Below, one piece after another: positions 23,501 through 35,018 of a stretch of 64,000 nucleotides of DNA. Both the position numbers and the translations under genes were made by a program. Source of the stretch: Chlamydomonas reinhardtii (Eukaryota; Chlorophyta; Chlorophyceae; Chlamydomonadales; Chlamydomonadaceae); NCBI RefSeq assembly GCF_000002595.2, contig NC_057015.1, positions 5,195,195 to 5,259,194 of the forward strand, given 5' to 3'. Below the pieces are notes generated by a model, which made no database searches, had not been told where the DNA came from, and was given only the letters and a program-made list of their open reading frames with translations. Positions within the stretch are counted from its first letter, which is position 1; every line of letters begins with the position of its first letter.

Positions 23501-23594
23501 TAATGCTGTGGGTGTGCTGGCTGACGAACGACTGCAGGCTCTCGGAAGAGAGCCAGGAGCGCAGAGGCTCGAACAGGGCAGCAGCGGAGCTCAT
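20547..23594 (-). CDS. Four-CBS-domain protein, SNF4/AMPK-gamma-like
   Basis: Eight minus-strand exons join in phase to 409 residues: 23594-23460, 22925-22823, 22619-22503, 22339-22257, 21998-21915, 21751-21608, 21293-21042 and 20858-20547. Four CBS motifs are visible. CBS1 includes LSVPVLDDEGEYLGAFSVGD. CBS2 includes GHHRIFVVDPAKAHSVTV and the LRPTDIVSQLDVVKLV helix. CBS3 includes CLGIVDNTGKLIGSVSISDL. CBS4 includes HRIYIVDEDGKPVSIVTLTD. Two Bateman pairs in about 400 residues is the layout of AMPK/SnRK1 gamma subunits, which sense adenine nucleotides. Plant PV42 and CBSX proteins share it, so membership of a kinase complex is inference. The protein ends in an acidic Asp/Glu run of about 25 residues. 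The start ATG opens MSSAAALFEPLRSWL with no transit-peptide character, suggesting a cytosolic or nuclear protein. Confidence 0.88.
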
Positions 23595-24113
23595 CTTTCC
23601 TGGGTAGATTTATAGAGTAAAGTTAGGCGGGTATTAAAGTAGACGACAGAGCTCAGCAGACAGAAAAGGTTCTGAGCTTGCGGAAGCCCCATGCAAGCTT
23701 CCGATTTGCAAGCTTCCGATGCGTCGCTTTTCTGCACTTTGGGTTTTATTTTGATATGAGTTTGCATGTGTGATAGAAAACGAAACAGAACAAGCCCAGC
23801 GACGAGGGCGTCGCCTGGCTCGCGCCGTGTCTTTTTCCGACACAGCGTTTTGCCCTGCTCATCGAAGCCATCAATGCGCTAACACCCGTTTAACAAAATG
23901 CGCCTTTTCGATTAAGCTATTATCGATTGGACTGGTGTCAACTACACAATCGGTCGCGGGTTGAATCTGGCCTCTTTACCCCTCATTATTAAACTACACA
24001 TCTTTGAATATAGGCAACGCATTCATAATAACGGCCTGACTCAGAAGAACGGCTCTTTTGGCCAGACTGGTCACAAAGCTTCCAAGGCCTCTGGGCCCTG
24101 CTTAAAACAGTCG
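23595..24113. promoter_or_regulatory. Divergent region, CBS gene (-) and TPR-like gene (+)
   Basis: About 520 bases separate two head-to-head start codons. A 14-base direct repeat, tgcaagcttccgat, occurs at 23692-23705 and 23707-23720 on the CBS-gene side. An in-frame upstream ATG at 23961 exists for the TPR-like gene but would precede an atypical transit sequence. Confidence 0.5.
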
Positions 24114-26552
24114 ATGCTAATCAGTAGGCAACCAGTTCTGCCCCGCCGGGCGAGCATCGGCTCCAGGCAAAGGCTCGGCCCAGTTTGCCGCGCAGACCCT
24201 AAGAGCGCCAACTCGGGGCTGTTCACAGACTTGAGCAAGTATGCAAATCCAGGCGTCCTGGATCAAGCCGCGCGGAGATATTCTATAGGTGCGCAAGCAC
24301 CGCGTGGGGTGTGGGCCACTTGCTGACGTGAGCTCGTGGCTGTGCGTCGCTCTGTCAGACAAACGTGGGATGGGTGAAGCCTTGGGTTTGGGAGGAGGTG
24401 GACAGCTGAATCGCACCGCCCCGCACAAAGCAGAGACCCGAGCAACGGCAGTGTACTCTAAACTTACGATTGTATGTCGGGGTTGCCATGCTAGCAAGCA
24501 AGGGACATGCAGCCAGCTGGTGGCTTCATGCAGCGGGGTTGGGCAGCTAGTACACGGGCTCCCAAGACACGCAGGCCAGGTACTCGAGCACCAAGGGCCG
24601 CAGCGCTTGGATTGCATGGGAGCTGGGCATTTCAACGATCAGGGAGGCATCAACAGGTTGTCTGGGGCTGGTGGCTACATGGCCACAGCCTGTGTACTGG
24701 GACAACGCGTGCCGTTTATCAAGGCGGCGACATGATGCAACGTGTGACGTGTTTGGAGCATCGCCCGGGTGGCCCCAAACCATTGGCCCTGATCGTGTGT
24801 GAACATGTGATGCGTGCGCGTGCGCTCGCGTCCACTTGCGTGTAGTAGGCAAAGGAAGGGGTCTACACTCCGCGCGGGTGCGTGTGTACGTGCATGGGCA
24901 CGGTCCAACCATATGTCCCGCCTTGCCCTTCACCTCACGTGTGTTTCCTCCCGCCTTTATCCACACCCACGCGCTAGGCCTGGACCAGGGCTTTGAGGAG
25001 GATGAGCTGCTGGCGCTGGAGATGGGCGTCAGCAGCCTGGCGGGGCTATCGGAGACACAGCGGGCATACAAGGACAAAATCAAGCAGAAGCTGGCTACGG
25101 TAGGCACTGGTGCATTTGTGGCCTGGGTAGCGCGTGTGTGTGGCCTGGGCAACGCTTGTGGGTTTGCACGCACTAGAGACACGCAGCCTCCGGCGCGCGC
25201 CACAGCACCGCACGTGCCCGACAGGCGCCCTGCACAATGTTCTCCAACGGCTCCAATATTATTTGCCGTCGTGACTCGCGTATGTCGGCCTTGTTGTTGA
25301 TGGTTGCCTTCAGCGCGCTGCCGAGCTGAAGAAGGAGGAAGAGGAGCTTAAGGCCAAGCTGGCCCGCAACCTGGAGCTGGGCAAGAAGGCATATGAGGCG
25401 AGTGGTAGCCCCTGGGTGAAAGATTGGCAGGGACACCACACGTGACGTTTTTCAGGCTATGGTACTTGTGATACAGACCACGCCTCGTCATCGACTTTCG
25501 TGCCGGGTGTGCTGGAGTGCATGCTTGCACCACCACGCTCCGACTGCGGCAAGCAAGTCCTGCTTGTACCGCGCTTCCCTCGCAGTACGGCGAGTACGCC
25601 GCGTCGGTGCGGCTGCTGGAGCTGGCGGTTCAGGACACGGGGCCGGACACGGTGCTGGGCGGCGAGGCGCAGCTGTGGCTGGGGCTGGCGTACCAGGTGC
25701 GTTGGATGTGCAGCGTGCAGATGTGGCGGTGTGGTAGGGGCGGTAGGGCTGGCAATGAAGGGATGGGCCATGGGACCCTTCACTGTGTGATGTGGCCGTC
25801 AGAGGCGGGCGGTGAGTCGTGGCATTGCAGGGCAGGTGCTGGGCGGTGCTAAAATAGCAAATCGCTTTGATCCCATCCGCGCGGGCAGTGCCAGCACTTC
25901 TGGGTAACCGGAGGCCGCTGAGGAACCAGCCACAGCTCCTGCGTCACCTACTATGGTGCCCACAAATCCACGTCTCCGCGCAGGCTTGCGGACGCGAGAA
26001 GGAGGCGATCGACCTGTACAAGTCCATAGAGGCCAACCACCCCAGCCGCAAGGTGAAGAAGCAGGCGGCGGACCTGCGCTACATTCTGGAGGCGCCGCGC
26101 CTGGAGATCAGCCCCGATGAGCGCGTGACCATCCCGCTCATCCAGTCCGACAGCTGGCGGCAAAAAGAGTGAGTGGTTCGTCAGGACGGATTGGGGTGGT
26201 GCTGGCATCAGCCAGTTCGTTTTTCGCGGGGCGCAACTGCATTGGAACAGGTGCGGAAGCCTGTTGCTTGACGAAGCCGCAAGATATCGGCTGCTCGTGA
26301 ACCGTTTAACTCCAAAGGCTGCTAAATGCTCACGCACATGTGCGCTCACGCCACAGACGCACCGCCTACACGCCGCGTTTCTACAAGCCGCCCCCGTCTA
26401 ACAAGAAGGAGACGTATTGGGACCGCGTGTCCATGGACGCGCCTGACCCGCTGGCGGTGCTGCCGGACAAGTGGTATGTGCGGGTGGCGGCCGTGGCGCT
26501 GCTCATCGGCACCACCGTGTACCTCAACTATGCGGCTGGGCTGCAGCGGTGA
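24114..26552 (+). CDS. Probable plastid TPR-like protein with C-terminal membrane helix
   Basis: Six exons in phase give 290 residues: 24114-24288, 24978-25099, 25314-25397, 25586-25696, 25984-26168 and 26357-26552. The N-terminus (MLISRQPVLPRRASIGSRQR) is rich in Ser and Arg and lacks acids, like an algal plastid transit peptide. Then come a Glu/Lys-rich helical stretch (LKKEEEELKAKLARNLELGK), two helix pairs resembling TPR repeats (YGEYAASVRLLELAVQDTGP and ACGREKEAIDLYKSIEANHP), and a C-terminal hydrophobic segment (VRVAAVALLIGTTVYLNYAA). This suggests a thylakoid or envelope protein with the TPR part facing one side. Function is unknown; plastid proteins of this build often assist photosystem assembly (inference). 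The third intron appears to use a GC donor (GAG|GCGAGT at 25398), the only phase-correct choice I found. Confidence 0.75.
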
Positions 26553-26657
26553 GGGCAGCGAGGTGGCGGAGCAGCAGCTCGGAGTCGGACGAAATGGAGC
26601 GGAGCGTGGGCGAGGGTGCAGGGGTGCAAATGCTGGCAGGGAGCTGTTGTTTCAAAG

Positions 26658-26662
26658 TGTAA
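26658..26662 (+). other. Candidate poly(A) signal for the TPR-like gene
   Basis: TGTAA lies 105 bases after the stop, inside ttcaaagtgtaagg, which recurs at 27308-27321. Confidence 0.55.
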
Positions 26663-26709
26663 GGAAAAATAGGCGGCAGGGAAAACTCGGCTGGAGCGAG
26701 AAGCGAGCC

Positions 26710-26850
26710 CTGCGACCTGCTGGCGGCGGTGGCGGTGGCGGTGCAGGGCCTGGCGGCGGCGGTGGCGGTGGCGGTGGCGGTGGCGGTGGCGGCGGTGCAG
26801 GGCCTGGAGACGGCGGTGGCGGGGGTGGTGGCACCGCGCCTACCGGCAGC
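26710..26850 (+). repeat. GGC/GGT triplet-rich minisatellite
   Basis: Imperfect repeats of ggcggtggc with interspersed gcagggcctgg. One frame reads as nearly pure Gly, others as Ala/Val or Pro, so apparent open frames here are compositional. Confidence 0.9.
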
Positions 26851-26933
26851 AACAGCAGCGGCCACGGCGTTGGGCCCGGTGGTGGCGGCGGCACGGGCGG
26901 CCCTGGGCCCAGCGGCAGTGGCGGCGCGCATGT

Positions 26934-26987
26934 TCGGAGCAGAGGGGGCGGGCAAGGCCACGTGGAGGAGGACAGCGCGGCGCCACC
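26934..26987 (+). repeat. Dispersed repeat, copy A
   Basis: Matches the inverted copy at 15799-15853. It is followed here by a short basic stretch (KRRRRAG) and a stop in one frame, which has the look of a protein C-terminus. Confidence 0.75.
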
Positions 26988-28126
26988 TTCAAAGCGGCGC
27001 CGGCGCGCAGGTTGAGACCTGCCGGTGTTGTCTGGTTAGCGACCTGTGCTGACGAGCATGGCGTAGCAGGCAGTCGGCTGCAGCGGCAGGGGTGTTTTTC
27101 TTGCTGTCTGGTTGGCCTGCTGCCTGCTGCACTAGTGCTTGATAGCTGGGCGCGACTGGGCACATATGGCGGGCGGTGCCTGTACAAACCGACCCCGGCT
27201 ATGTCCGGGAGATGAGGCTAGTATCGGAACCTTCGGCCTCAGACGGAGGACGTGGCGTGGCGGCACAGCCCACTTTTCCCTTGCAAGGGAGAGCCACCTT
27301 TTCTTGTTCAAAGTGTAAGGGTGCGCTGCCAGAAACACATATTCAGAAAGAGGGGGTTATTGCGGTGCAAATGGCGCTGCGGAAAGGCCTGCACTTTTTA
27401 CCATTGGCTGTTATTATGAATCCTTTGTATTGCCTACTTGTTTGGTGCGACTATCATGGTTTTGATGAGCGGGAGTGGGCAGATGTTGCAGCGCAAGTGG
27501 TTTGTGACGGCTGTATGCCTTGTGCAAGTGCTAGGTTCAAGAGTTGCAGCAAGGTGCTTGGCGAGGTCTTTACGGCGTTGTGAAGCTGGCAAAGCTCCCT
27601 ACAAAGCACCCACGATACAATGATACATGGGTCTGTAAGTGGAGTAGGAGTTTGCGAGACACCTGAAAAGGCCAGAACAAGGCGCGCAGCCGCATTCCCA
27701 GGCATTACTTGCCATGGGCACATAGCATACATAGCATCAGCGAGGACTGGGCAACCAGCAGCGATAAGCAGAACAACCTCAGTGGGCTGAGTTGGTTGGT
27801 CAGGAGGCGGCGGGCTGGCTACGGCGGTTTAGGTGGCGAAGATGGTGGGTACCAAGGACCTCGTGGGTCCGTGCCGGGGCCCGGGGGACATCAACCACAA
27901 CGGCTCCACGACGCGTCACACATACAGTAAGTGCACATGCAAAATCATACCACGCTATAGTATTGTGGATTGACATAGACGGGGCTATGAAGACACTTGC
28001 ATGCTGCCGTTGAACCGGTCTACCCATTTCGTAGACGCTCCTTGAGAATGTGTCATTGCTCTAAGATGTAGTTAAGCAGTAACTGCCTAACCAGGCATAG
28101 GGCTTGCGGTCAAATCGTCCAGAAAA

Positions 28127-31100
28127 ATGTCGGGGTTTGTTTCATTCGGGGAAAAGCTACATCTCGAGGATGTTGCCAACGTTTTGTTGGCGATGAAGAC
28201 GCCGGAGCGCATGGATGCAAAAGCTGACGCTGTCTTCCGGGTAATACGGGGTCGACATGTTCTCGTGCGCACGCCCCAAGCCCTCCCTGCCCTTCCCCAC
28301 CCTTCCCTGCCCTCGGTCACACTGTTTCCGCGCGGGTTGGTTGCTGCAGGGATAGAGAATGCTTCTCACATCGAATGACACGGACAGGGTAGGCACCCGA
28401 CGGATGGGGCCGCAAGTTCATCGCAGTAACACACGTGCGGCCCTTTGCATCGAAATCCTGCAGGTGGGCAAGTTCACGTTCCGTGCGGACTTTGACTCGG
28501 GCAACCTCAACAGCGTTGAGCCGGGCGCAGCACCCAATGAGTTTATGCTGCGCACCAACCGGGACTGCGGCGGTACGGCGAATGAGAAGGCGACGCGCAC
28601 CTGGTTCTATTTTGGTGTGCACGGCCACACAGTGGGCGAGCTGCTGACCATGACGTGAGCGGCGGCGTAACAGGGCTAGTAAGCAGCTGTTTTAAAACAC
28701 CATGGTGGTTGCCAGGGACTTACTTGGGCTAGGAACGACAAGTGGTTTGCTGCAGCCGCCATTTGGTGGCCGCGAATGCCAGGCGGCACCTCCTGCGGCC
28801 CAGCATCCCGGGGAGCAGCCACCCCGGCGCAGGAGGCATCATGGTCAAAGTGCCTGTCAGGATGTCTCCTGCGCCGCGGTCCTACAGCCATTGGATTACC
28901 AGGTTGCGGTTTACATGCCTACAGGATCACCAACCTGAATAAGCAGGGGAGGCTCTTCTCCCAGGACTACCGGCCCTGGTGCTGGTTCCCGGCGCAGGGC
29001 GACTGGCAGCCACTCAAGTGCGCGCTTCGGATGGCGGGCGGGGCGGGGGGCGGCTAGAGGGACTGCGGCGCCGTTGGCCCGCTTATGTTATGCACCACTT
29101 GTCACCTGTCCTACAGATTGTACGCACAGGCTCAAAGTGTCGACCCTTTCCCCGTGTGCTTTGTTACCAAAGGCTCAAGGTGACGTACCGGCGCGAGGGC
29201 GACGACTTCCAGCTGCGCTTCAGCCACCGCTTCGAGAGTGAGGAGGAGGCGCTATTCGCGTTCGCCATCCCCTTCAGCTATGCCCAGAACTGCGAGCTGC
29301 TGGACCACCTGGACGCCCTGATGCAGCCGTACACAGTAATGCCGCCGCCGTACGAGCTGGATCCAGCCAAGGACCCCAGCACGGCACCGCAGCCGCCCGG
29401 CGTGCCCAGCGCCGCATCCCGCTTCACGCCGCGCACGCCCTCGCCGGCCATGTCTGCAAGCGGCGGCACTGGCCCTGTGGCGTCTCGGCGCGTGCCCGCC
29501 GCCTCGATCGCGCGGGGCACTGCAGCCGGTGTTGGCTCGCCGGCAGCCGCCGTGGCGCGACGTAACAGTGGCATCTCCTCAGACACCGGCGCCCCTGCCT
29601 TGGGTGCTGCTGCTGGCGGCGGAGGCGGAGGCGGCGCCAGCTTCAGCGGCGGTGCGGGCTCATCCGCTCCCTCGTACACGAGCGACGAGGGCCCCTCGCG
29701 CCTGTACTACCGCCGGCAGCTGCTGACGCGCTCGCTGGAGGGCCGCCGCATTGAGGTTATCACCATCACCGACTGCGCCGGCGCCGCGGGGGCGGGCGGC
29801 GGTGAGCTGGAGCCGCCGCTGCCGGGCGTATTCGAGCACGACCCCGGGCCGCCGGCCGCCACCTTCAGCCCGGAGCACAAGAAGGTGTTCTTTGTCAGCA
29901 GCCGTGTACATCCCGGCGAGACGCCAGCCACGCATATGTTCAACGGCCTGTTGGCGTTCCTGCTGCGTCGCACGGACCCGCGCGCGGCCGCGCTACGACG
30001 CCGGTTCGTGTTCAAGCTCGTACCCATTGTGAACGTAAGAGGCGGGTGTTGGGTGGGCGGTTGGCAGGCCTGATTGTCCTGGCCAATGTGGGTACCTGGT
30101 CTGTCGGCGGCAGGCAGCTGCGACTCAGTTCGCTTAATTGCATGGCCATTCCCTCCAGGCGGACGGTGTGGCTGTGGGCAACTACCGAACTGACACTCTG
30201 GGCCAGAATTTGAACCGCTACTATCTGGGCACACCCGACGAGGTGCGCGATCGTGCGGGGGTATCTAGGACGTAACGACCAAGCGCAATGCTTTGGAGAG
30301 ATGGTGCCCAACCCAACGCTCAAACCCAAATTGCCCCACTGCAGCAAACGCAGCCAGCCGTGTTCGCCATAAAGGCGCTGCTCATGCACTACGCGCAGCA
30401 GGGCCTGCTACAGTACTACATCGACCTGCACGCCCACGCAAACAAAAAAGGTGGGTGCCAAAGGCACAGGTGTCAACCGTGGGTGTCAACGCTACGTCCA
30501 CTTTCTCACACTTTAGCTCCCTGTTCTCAGAGGCGTCCTGTTCCTCTGCCAGTCGCGGCCCGACGCCTATACGTGCCCTCCCGCCCAACCTACCCACCCA
30601 GGCGTGTTCATATTCGGCAACACGCTGGAGGACGGCGAGGCGCACCTGCAGAGCCTCATCTACTCCCGGCTGGTGGCGCTCAACAACCCCGTGTTCGACT
30701 TTGTGGGCTGCAACTTCACGGTGCGCACCGGGGCGTGTGCCGAGTACTTTGTTGGAGTGGATTTTGGGCGGCGGGTGCTGAGGCATGGCCACCTGACGCC
30801 TCCATGTGCCGGCTGCACTTGCAGGAGAAGAACATGAGCAGGGCGGACAAGGACGGGGCCAGCAAGGAGGGCGCAGGCCGAGTGGCGCTGTACAGGTGCG
30901 TGTGCTCACAGGCATTCACTGGGGGTTGACTGCGGGAATAGCGCGCTGCCACAAAGTCGGAACGCTCCAATAGGCTGCCCTGACCCCGCCACCGCACCAC
31001 ACAGGGAGACGGGGCTGACACACCTGTACACGATAGAGGCCAATTACAACACCTCGGCGCGAGTAAACACGGTGGCGCCGGCCAGTGGCGACCACGCCGG

Positions 31101-33228
31101 CCGCGCCTCGCCGCCCTGCAACCGCCGCTTTCCGCCCAAATTTACCGCCAGCGTGCTGCAGGTGCGCTGGCTGCCACAGCTCCTGGCCTTCGCTGTCGCT
31201 CTTTCCCCGCTGAGTGTTCGCCGTGGGCTGTGACTGACGCCAACGTGACGGTGCCTGCGCCTCGTCGTAACAGGGAGTGGGGCGCGCCATCGCCGTGGCG
31301 GCTCTGGACATGGAGGGCGCCAACCCCTGGACCCGCCTGCCGCACAGCGAGCACCGCAGCCTTGAGGGCGTGCGCAGCTGGATCAGCTCCGTGCTGCGGG
31401 CCGCGTCAGAGACGCGGGCAGCGCACCTGCCGCCCATGAGCGATGCGGCGGTGGAGGCAATGCGGGCCGCCGCCGCGCCGGCCACCGCCAGCGGTCGCTC
31501 GTCCGCTTCCGGAAGGCTGGCACGTGAGTGTGAGGGAGAGAGGATGCAACCACTCACTAAGCTGCACCTGGCACCACCTTGACGGTTGCCTGCTTCGGCT
31601 CCTCTGACCCACGCGCATGCAGGTAGCCGCTCCTCCAGCATGCGCTCGACGGACGGCCCCCCCATCAACGCAGTCACAGGCCACGCCTTCGGCCGCGCTG
31701 TGAGCATGTCCTCGTCCGCAGCGGGCGCAAGCCAAGCCATCTCTCGCCGGCCGCCCATTCCCGCACCCACACCGCCGCTGCCGTCGCGCCGGAACCTCGG
31801 GGCGTCATCCATGCAGTCGGGTGCCACATCAGGGGCGGGGGCGGGCGCCTCTGGTGCCGGGACGCTGGCAGGCCACCGCGGAGCACTTACAGGGGCAGGG
31901 GCGCTAGCGCGCAGCGCGAGCCTACCTGTGCGCAGCAGCACGCCACTGGCTTCGCGCCTACACCAGCCGCACCAGTGCCAGCCATCCGCGCTCTCACAAC
32001 CCCAGGTGCAAGTGGCGCAGGGATTGCCACAGCAGCCACGGGTCCTTGAGCACGCGGCATCGGCGCTATCAGCGCAAGGCGTTTGGGAGGAAGAGGCACC
32101 CGACCTTGGCGGCACGGAGGATGCCGTGATATTGGGGAGCAGCGCTGGCGCAGGCGGCACTGCTCTTGACTGGAGTGTGCCCGAGGGCAGCCTGCCGTGG
32201 CCTGTGGAGGACGGTCCAAGTGAGAGCGACGGTGACGACTCGAGTGGCGACGAGGCGGAGGGCCCAGGCGTGCCACCTACGCCAGTCACCACGTCATCCC
32301 CCACAGGCTCCATGCTGCCGCCACCGCGACCGGTGCGTTCGTCCTGCCCATGTTATTTGGTGTTGGTTCGGCGGTAATACGCGTCCCTTGATCGGGCTCA
32401 TGGAGTTATGGGGGAGCCCTTTTGCCATATCTACGGCATTAAAAGACGTTAACTAGGCTGGTCTCCAACTGAATCCCCTTGCAGGGTTCGGCCCGGTTCC
32501 GGGGCATGGACGGGGTGGTGGCGACTGGGAGCTCGCTGCGGGCCTCGCTCAACAGGTCCTTGGGATCGCCAGGCGGCGCTGGCGGTGGCGGCCTCGGCGG
32601 CGGCGGCGCGGTCAAGGAGTTCCGGATACCGCTGGCTGACCGTGTGCAGCCAGGCAGCGGGGGCGCTGCAGCGGCGCCTGGCTTAGCAGGGCAACCGGAT
32701 GGCGGCGCCGCCAGCTCGCCCGTGGCATTTGACCCAACCCAGCCGGGCAGCAGGGTGCCGTGCATTGGCGTGGCGGGCAGCCAGGACGTGGGCGGCACCT
32801 CCCGCCCTCTGTCAGCGGGCGCGGTGGGGAGGCCAATGTCCGCTAGCGGCAAACGGCAGGCCTCCGGTGCACCCGCAACAGGAGCTGGGGGCAGTAGCGG
32901 CTCAGCCGCTGGCAGTGTCGGTGGGACACACTCCACCTTCGTGAACGGTGGCAGCGGCTTGAACCGCGGCCCAATTGCGCATGGCCCGGGGAGCAAGGCA
33001 ACGATTGGGAGTTTGTCAACAATCACAGGCGGCACCGTTGGCGGGTTGGCTGCCCCTCATGGCTGGCGGGCATCAGCTGGGCTCAACACGCGCATCCTAG
33101 GGAGCACCGTGCCCCCAAGCATCCTGCTGGACCCAGCCGCGGCCAGCAGCGGCCCCACGGCCACCCCTAAGAGCCGCTCCAGTCTAAGCTTCGTGCGCTC
33201 GTCGAGCGCCAGCCGCAAAGGGCGGTAG
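28127..33228 (+). CDS. CCP5: Cytosolic carboxypeptidase CCP5/AGBL5-type tubulin deglutamylase
   Basis: Twelve exons in phase give 1,166 residues: 28127-28240, 28464-28654, 28925-29017, 29173-30034, 30159-30242, 30345-30450, 30602-30720, 30825-30895, 31005-31161, 31274-31523, 31623-32332 and 32485-33228. The N-terminal beta domain (FTFRADFDSGNLNSVEPG, ITNLNKQGRLFSQDYRPWCW) precedes the M14 domain. Zinc ligands are visible: RVHPGETPATHMFNG (about 376) and YIDLHAHANKKG (about 477). The CCP5-type blocks GCNFTEKNMSRADKDGASKE and LYTIEANYNTSARVN follow; the latter holds the presumed catalytic Glu. CCP5 removes glutamates, including branch-point ones, from tubulin tails and so regulates axonemal motors and IFT. 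A low-complexity insert (about 190-320) separates the two domains, and nearly 480 residues after the catalytic core are disordered Ser/Gly/Ala/Pro sequence. The first exon lacks likeness to animal CCP5, so the start is less sure. Confidence 0.92.
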
Positions 33229-33800
33229 CGGCAGCGGTAGCGGTAGCAGCAATCATACTCTTGCACTGTAGGCATCATTGATATGCTGGGCGTGTATGTC
33301 TGCCGCGAGAATTGATATTGATTTTTCTGACCGCTGTGGCTGTCTCTGGCAGGACTGCATGCCTGGTGCACGTTATCTCCGCACAGGTATAGCATTTCAT
33401 CGTGACCCCTTGCATGGCGAAGTGGACAGCCGGGTCGCACATGATTATTACATGAGGGTGCCTTGGGGGCACTAAGTAGAACAGCGGACATGACAGCAGG
33501 AATGGAACCCGCCGCTGGTGATAGATAGCTTAGAAACCTGCGGCGTCAGAAAATGAGGCAGTCATAACAGTTGGTTATTAATACTGAACCTTTGGACCAC
33601 CTCACGGGACCACCTCGAGTAGAACGTTTGTGTGCGGCGCAAAGGAGCTAAGCATTGATTCTCATGTACCCTAACTGCTTCGGAAAACTGCAGCGCCCCT
33701 GCAACCACACGCTCACCTGGCTCGTATGAGTTGAAGCCCCGCACCGCCCCCTCCAGCCAGGCTGTTGGTGGGATGGCGGCTGCGCGCCAGCCTAGCCCGC
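33229..33800. other. Convergent 3' region, CCP5 (+) and OSTC (-)
   Basis: The two 3' UTRs meet here. TTACA at 33448-33452 reads TGTAA on the minus strand and is a candidate OSTC poly(A) signal, 349 bases past its stop. No TGTAA for CCP5 was seen before the OSTC coding end. Confidence 0.55.
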
Positions 33801-35018
33801 TCAGCGCATGTAGCCGGGCATCTTGATGCGGATAAACGTCATACACGCCGCCCAGGACAGCAGCGTAAGAAAGAAGCCCCTGCAAGCAGAGTAGAAACGC
33901 CAATTCAGGAAGCAAGCTACGGGCGACGGCCCGTGTGAGGATTGGACAAGCTTTAGCTCCGGATTGCCCGTAGCTCAATGTCAGGCACGACGCTGTAACA
34001 GCCACTCACATGCCCATGAAGAAGTTGCGGAACAGCGTGCTCTTGTTCTTGTCACGGCTGAGATCCAGCAGGATGATGCCCACACCTTCACCATATGAGT
34101 CCACATGCACTTCTTGTGAGTAGATGTACGGGGCTTGCCAGTACTGGCACAGTAGAGCGCACAGGCTCTAAAGCGTAAGGGCTCTCTAGGCTTAGTAGTT
34201 AACGATGCCCAACTGTCCGATGAACAATGCCCCAAGCCAGCGATGCCGCACGGCCCTTCCCCATTCCTGTCGCCTGCTGGCCGTGATTCCCTGCCCAGCC
34301 CTTACCTCCCAGCGTGTAGAAGAAGCCACCGCTGATGCCCTCCAGAATGAACTGGCCGTTCATGCGGTACGGCATAAAGGTCATGGGCTTCACCGCGCCT
34401 GCACACAACCGGGCAACAGCGGACACAGACGTGTGGCTGTGGCATTAGCTTCACGTTGGCTTGTCGACACGCAGCCACACGCAAACAACCGGTACGCTGC
34501 CTCCTGATAGCCTGACTTGAAGCCCGATGCACAGCCTTCCCACACAGTTCCCGCGCCTGGGCACCTCCGCGCTGTGGTGTGCCACTGTGCCGTCCCCGGC
34601 AAACGCTGCTAGAAACCGGGGGCCCAGGACAGCCGCGCTGAGCCCCAACGCAGCTGCCTCATTTTCCGCCCTGCCTCCTTGCTGCCGCCGGCAGGGTCCC
34701 AAACGGCACGCACATACCGACACCAAGGGGTGCACGCTCCGCTGCCCACGCAGTGCCACTTCGCTCAGGAGTGCTGCGCGCACCTGTCACAGGATCGGTG
34801 GTCGCGCCCACTGCAGGCGGCTCATTGATGATATCGTACGCAACTCCCGCCGTCACGAAGAAATAGCTGATGAGCACGAGCGTGCACACAAACATGGGCG
34901 ATGGCCGAAGCTCATCCAGCTGCAGTGGATGGTAGCATTAAATGTTATACTCATGTAGATTCAATGCTTTACGATGCAGTAGCCCATAACCCTGGCTTAC
35001 CGACGAGAACTTGCCCAT
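33801..35018 (-). CDS. OSTC: Oligosaccharyltransferase subunit OSTC (DC2)
   Basis: Five minus-strand exons, in phase: 35018-35001, 34919-34784, 34398-34306, 34085-34010 and 33879-33801 (133 residues; human OSTC is about 149). It belongs to the ER oligosaccharyltransferase that N-glycosylates nascent proteins. In animals OSTC/DC2 links the STT3A complex to the Sec61 channel. Visible features are a first membrane helix (SPMFVCTLVLISYFFVTAGV), the family block YDIINEPPAVG, AVKPMTFMPYRMNGQFILEG, a second helix (ISGGFFYTLGGVGIILLDLS), a third helix (GFFLTLLSWAACMTFI) and the C-terminus RIKMPGYMR, like the RMKLPGYL end of OSTC. The first exon encodes only MGKFSS. The fourth exon's acceptor (gaag) lacks a good pyrimidine tract but is the phase-correct one. 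Confidence 0.93.

Larger units (their letters stand above)
26553..28126. other. Intergenic, 3' of TPR-like and 5' of CCP5 gene
   Basis: It holds the Gly-type minisatellite, the dispersed repeat and two copies of a poly(A)-like block (26651-26664 and 27308-27321). No supported ORF. Confidence 0.55.

Noticed and set aside
26326-27015. A 229-codon Gly-rich frame
   Set aside because: It overlaps the last TPR-gene exon in another frame and is mostly the GGC minisatellite.
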